NCBI GenBank assembly: GCA_946554445.1
Contig: CAMNSD010000003.1
Location: 62,001 to 126,000, forward strand
Length of the DNA: 64,000 bases
Direction: 5' to 3'
From: an uncultured Lachnospiraceae bacterium
Lineage (GTDB): Bacteria; Bacillota; Clostridia; Lachnospirales; Lachnospiraceae
Both the position numbers and the translations under genes were made by a program. How positions within the stretch are numbered: the stretch's first letter is position 1; every line of letters begins with the position of its first letter. Below are positions 62,693 to 64,000 of this stretch, in pieces. Under the pieces are notes generated by a model. That model was not told where the DNA came from. It saw nothing but the letters and a program-made list of their open reading frames with translations, and did no database searches.

Positions 62693-62837
62693 AAAAATAT
62701 ATGAAAATTTTTAAGGAAGCATACATATAGTTATAAAAGTATGCAAAAAGATAGAAAAACCACTAAATAAGAGAGAGGATTCTGTCGATATAGATTTGAT
62801 GGAATATATATTTTTGTCAGAAGGGGACGGAAGAATT

Positions 62838-64000
62838 ATGGCAAAGAAAGCACCTGTCAAAAAGACCAGAAGATTAAAAAGGAGTGTCAGACGCAGTCTT
62901 GCGGCGGTTTTGATGGTCACATCCATTGCTGTGGCGGCTATTCCCGTGCCAGAAAACTATGCAGAGGGTGAAGGAGAATCACCAGATACACCATCTACGC
63001 CGGGTATTACGGATCAGCATGATATGTCTGAGTATGGCTTTAAAGAGACCGGTTTGGTAGACGATTCGGGAAATAAAGACACCAAGTATGATGAGAAGCA
63101 GGATCCCAAAAATAAAGTGACGTTAGATGAATGGGAAGATGCTACGACAGAGGAACTGATTAAAAATTTATACAAATATGATCCGGCAACCGGCAAGGGG
63201 TCAGGTACGGTTTATCCTTCCCTAAAATTGAATATGTTGGGCAATAAATATAATCTGACATGGGAATTTATGTATTATCTGCAAAATGATCCAAGAAGTG
63301 GAACTGATAAAGGTGTAGTCTGTAAATATAACAATGAGAACAGCGCTACCGAAGTTACATTGAAGGAAACGCCTGTGACAGGGTATTACACGGTGGAAGA
63401 ACAGACATTTGACGATTTCTATTCTGGTGATTTATGGGATAGTGATCCAACTGCCATGATGCTTGATCCGACAGAGCCCCTTAAATATACATATACCATG
63501 TATAAGAACTCGAACGGTGAACTTGATCGTTTGGGTGATGAAAATGTTAAAATATTTTATAGGGATTATGCAAACGGGCAATATACAAGTAAGGTCGCTG
63601 ATTTTAAAAAATATGACGAGGAAGTCGCGAAGTTAAACCCTGGGGATTCGGATGACCATCTTCAATATCTGAAAGAGGATTTGGCGATTATACCGTCTAA
63701 TTTTTTAGATTCTACACAGAGGTTAAAATTCTTCTGTGATTTTGATGCGGCCCTGAATCCAGAGGGAGAGGGGTATCATCTGGAATCTGTATATGATAAT
63801 CGGGTAAAAGTGAAAGATCCCAATGATACATCCTCTGGAAATTCGGAGTTTGTATATATTGCAAAGGATGGAACGCCAAAGACTGGCGGACGTTGGAGCA
63901 ATGACAGCAATGGATTTTTGACCACATCAGTGGGTGTGCAGATGTTTGCCATCGGCAATAAAGCTTTTGCCGGAGTGGGCAATGTAAAGGAATTAACGCT
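62838..64000 (+). CDS. Secreted BspA-like leucine-rich-repeat surface protein (runs off window)
   Basis: From ATG 62838 the frame stays open to the window end (387 codons). Residues 1-45 form a signal peptide: a very basic start (KKAPVKKTRRLKRSVRR) and a hydrophobic core (SLAAVLMVTSIAVAAIPVP). A non-repetitive acidic region follows, and the last visible residues (IGNKAFAGVGNVKELTL) are the start of BspA-type LRR_5 repeats. Anchoring by the neighbouring sortase B is likely; the sorting signal lies outside. Confidence 0.82.
   Translation, partial: MAKKAPVKKTRRLKRSVRRSLAAVLMVTSIAVAAIPVPENYAEGEGESPDTPSTPGITDQHDMSEYGFKETGLVDDSGNKDTKYDEKQDPKNKVTLDEWEDATTEELIKNLYKYDPATGKGSGTVYPSLKLNMLGNKYNLTWEFMYYLQNDPRSGTDKGVVCKYNNENSATEVTLKETPVTGYYTVEEQTFDDFYSGDLWDSDPTAMMLDPTEPLKYTYTMYKNSNGELDRLGDENVKIFYRDYANGQYTSKVADFKKYDEEVAKLNPGDSDDHLQYLKEDLAIIPSNFLDSTQRLKFFCDFDAALNPEGEGYHLESVYDNRVKVKDPNDTSSGNSEFVYIAKDGTPKTGGRWSNDSNGFLTTSVGVQMFAIGNKAFAGVGNVKELT

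Overview
The window reads as a chromosomal segment of a spore-forming, obligately anaerobic Clostridia member, most likely a Lachnospiraceae gut commensal. The grounds are spoIVA, a SpoVAF/GerA-type protein, cotJABC, two oxygen-sensitive class III ribonucleotide reductases, an [FeFe] hydrogenase, a class B sortase with a BspA-like surface protein, and gene families typical of that group. I see no rRNA, tRNA, CRISPR array or intact prophage.

Layout. 1-4.2 kb: a polyamine uptake operon (potABCD behind an XRE-cupin regulator) on the minus strand, with its promoter and operator. 4.2-7.8 kb: a small protein, a 6-phosphogluconolactonase-like propeller, spoIVA and a YczE-type membrane protein. 8.0-12.4 kb: a probably acquired MarR/ABC-exporter island whose downstream edge carries the tail of a second copy of the XRE-methyltransferase gene found intact at 13.8 kb. 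12.7-14.7 kb: an Rpn-type nuclease and the XRE-methyltransferase fusion. 14.8-21.9 kb: nucleoside salvage (purine nucleoside phosphorylase, cytidine deaminase, MTA/SAH deaminase), a membrane-anchored MutS-like ATPase, RNase HI, a HAD nucleotidase and a WYL regulator. 22-26.8 kb: an aminotransferase, then nrdD-nrdG-dut. 26.9-32.3 kb: SpoVAF, an SGNH esterase and a GH1-ManA fusion enzyme. 32.4-41.8 kb: accessory DNA holding two MATE genes (one frameshifted), GNAT/TetR, a convergent small-toxin/antisense-RNA locus, a second nrdD with an interrupted start, and a decayed toxin-antitoxin pair. 41.8-42.9 kb: cotJABC. 43-46.2 kb: a Gld-like ABC system. 46.4-55.7 kb: [FeFe] hydrogenase, gltX, a UvrD-like helicase, DUF1292, an inactive-looking GlgX relative, DUF5662, a Cys-rich small protein and trpS. 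55.7-64 kb: a phosphatase, hflKC, a TPR protein, DUF4037, an Rpn remnant, sortase B and the start of a leucine-rich-repeat surface protein.

Two signals stand out. First, three presumptive sporulation genes (spoIVA at 5.6 kb, spoVAF at 26.9 kb, the Cys-rich gene at 54.3 kb) share a leader layout: a hairpin whose 3' arm contains the Shine-Dalgarno sequence, and a candidate sporulation-sigma promoter (sigma-E, sigma-G and sigma-K type) placed so that transcription starts after the 5' arm. Read-through RNA would hide the ribosome site while sporulation RNA would expose it. Second, at 36.1-36.5 kb a 44-residue membrane peptide gene and a short antisense RNA are driven by two facing near-consensus promoters and share a symmetric terminator; this looks like a type I toxin-antitoxin locus with unusual inverted-repeat 5' ends. 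A hairpin repeat family with compensatory stem changes (14.7 and 33.8 kb) and several decayed genes add to the picture of an active accessory region between about 32 and 42 kb.
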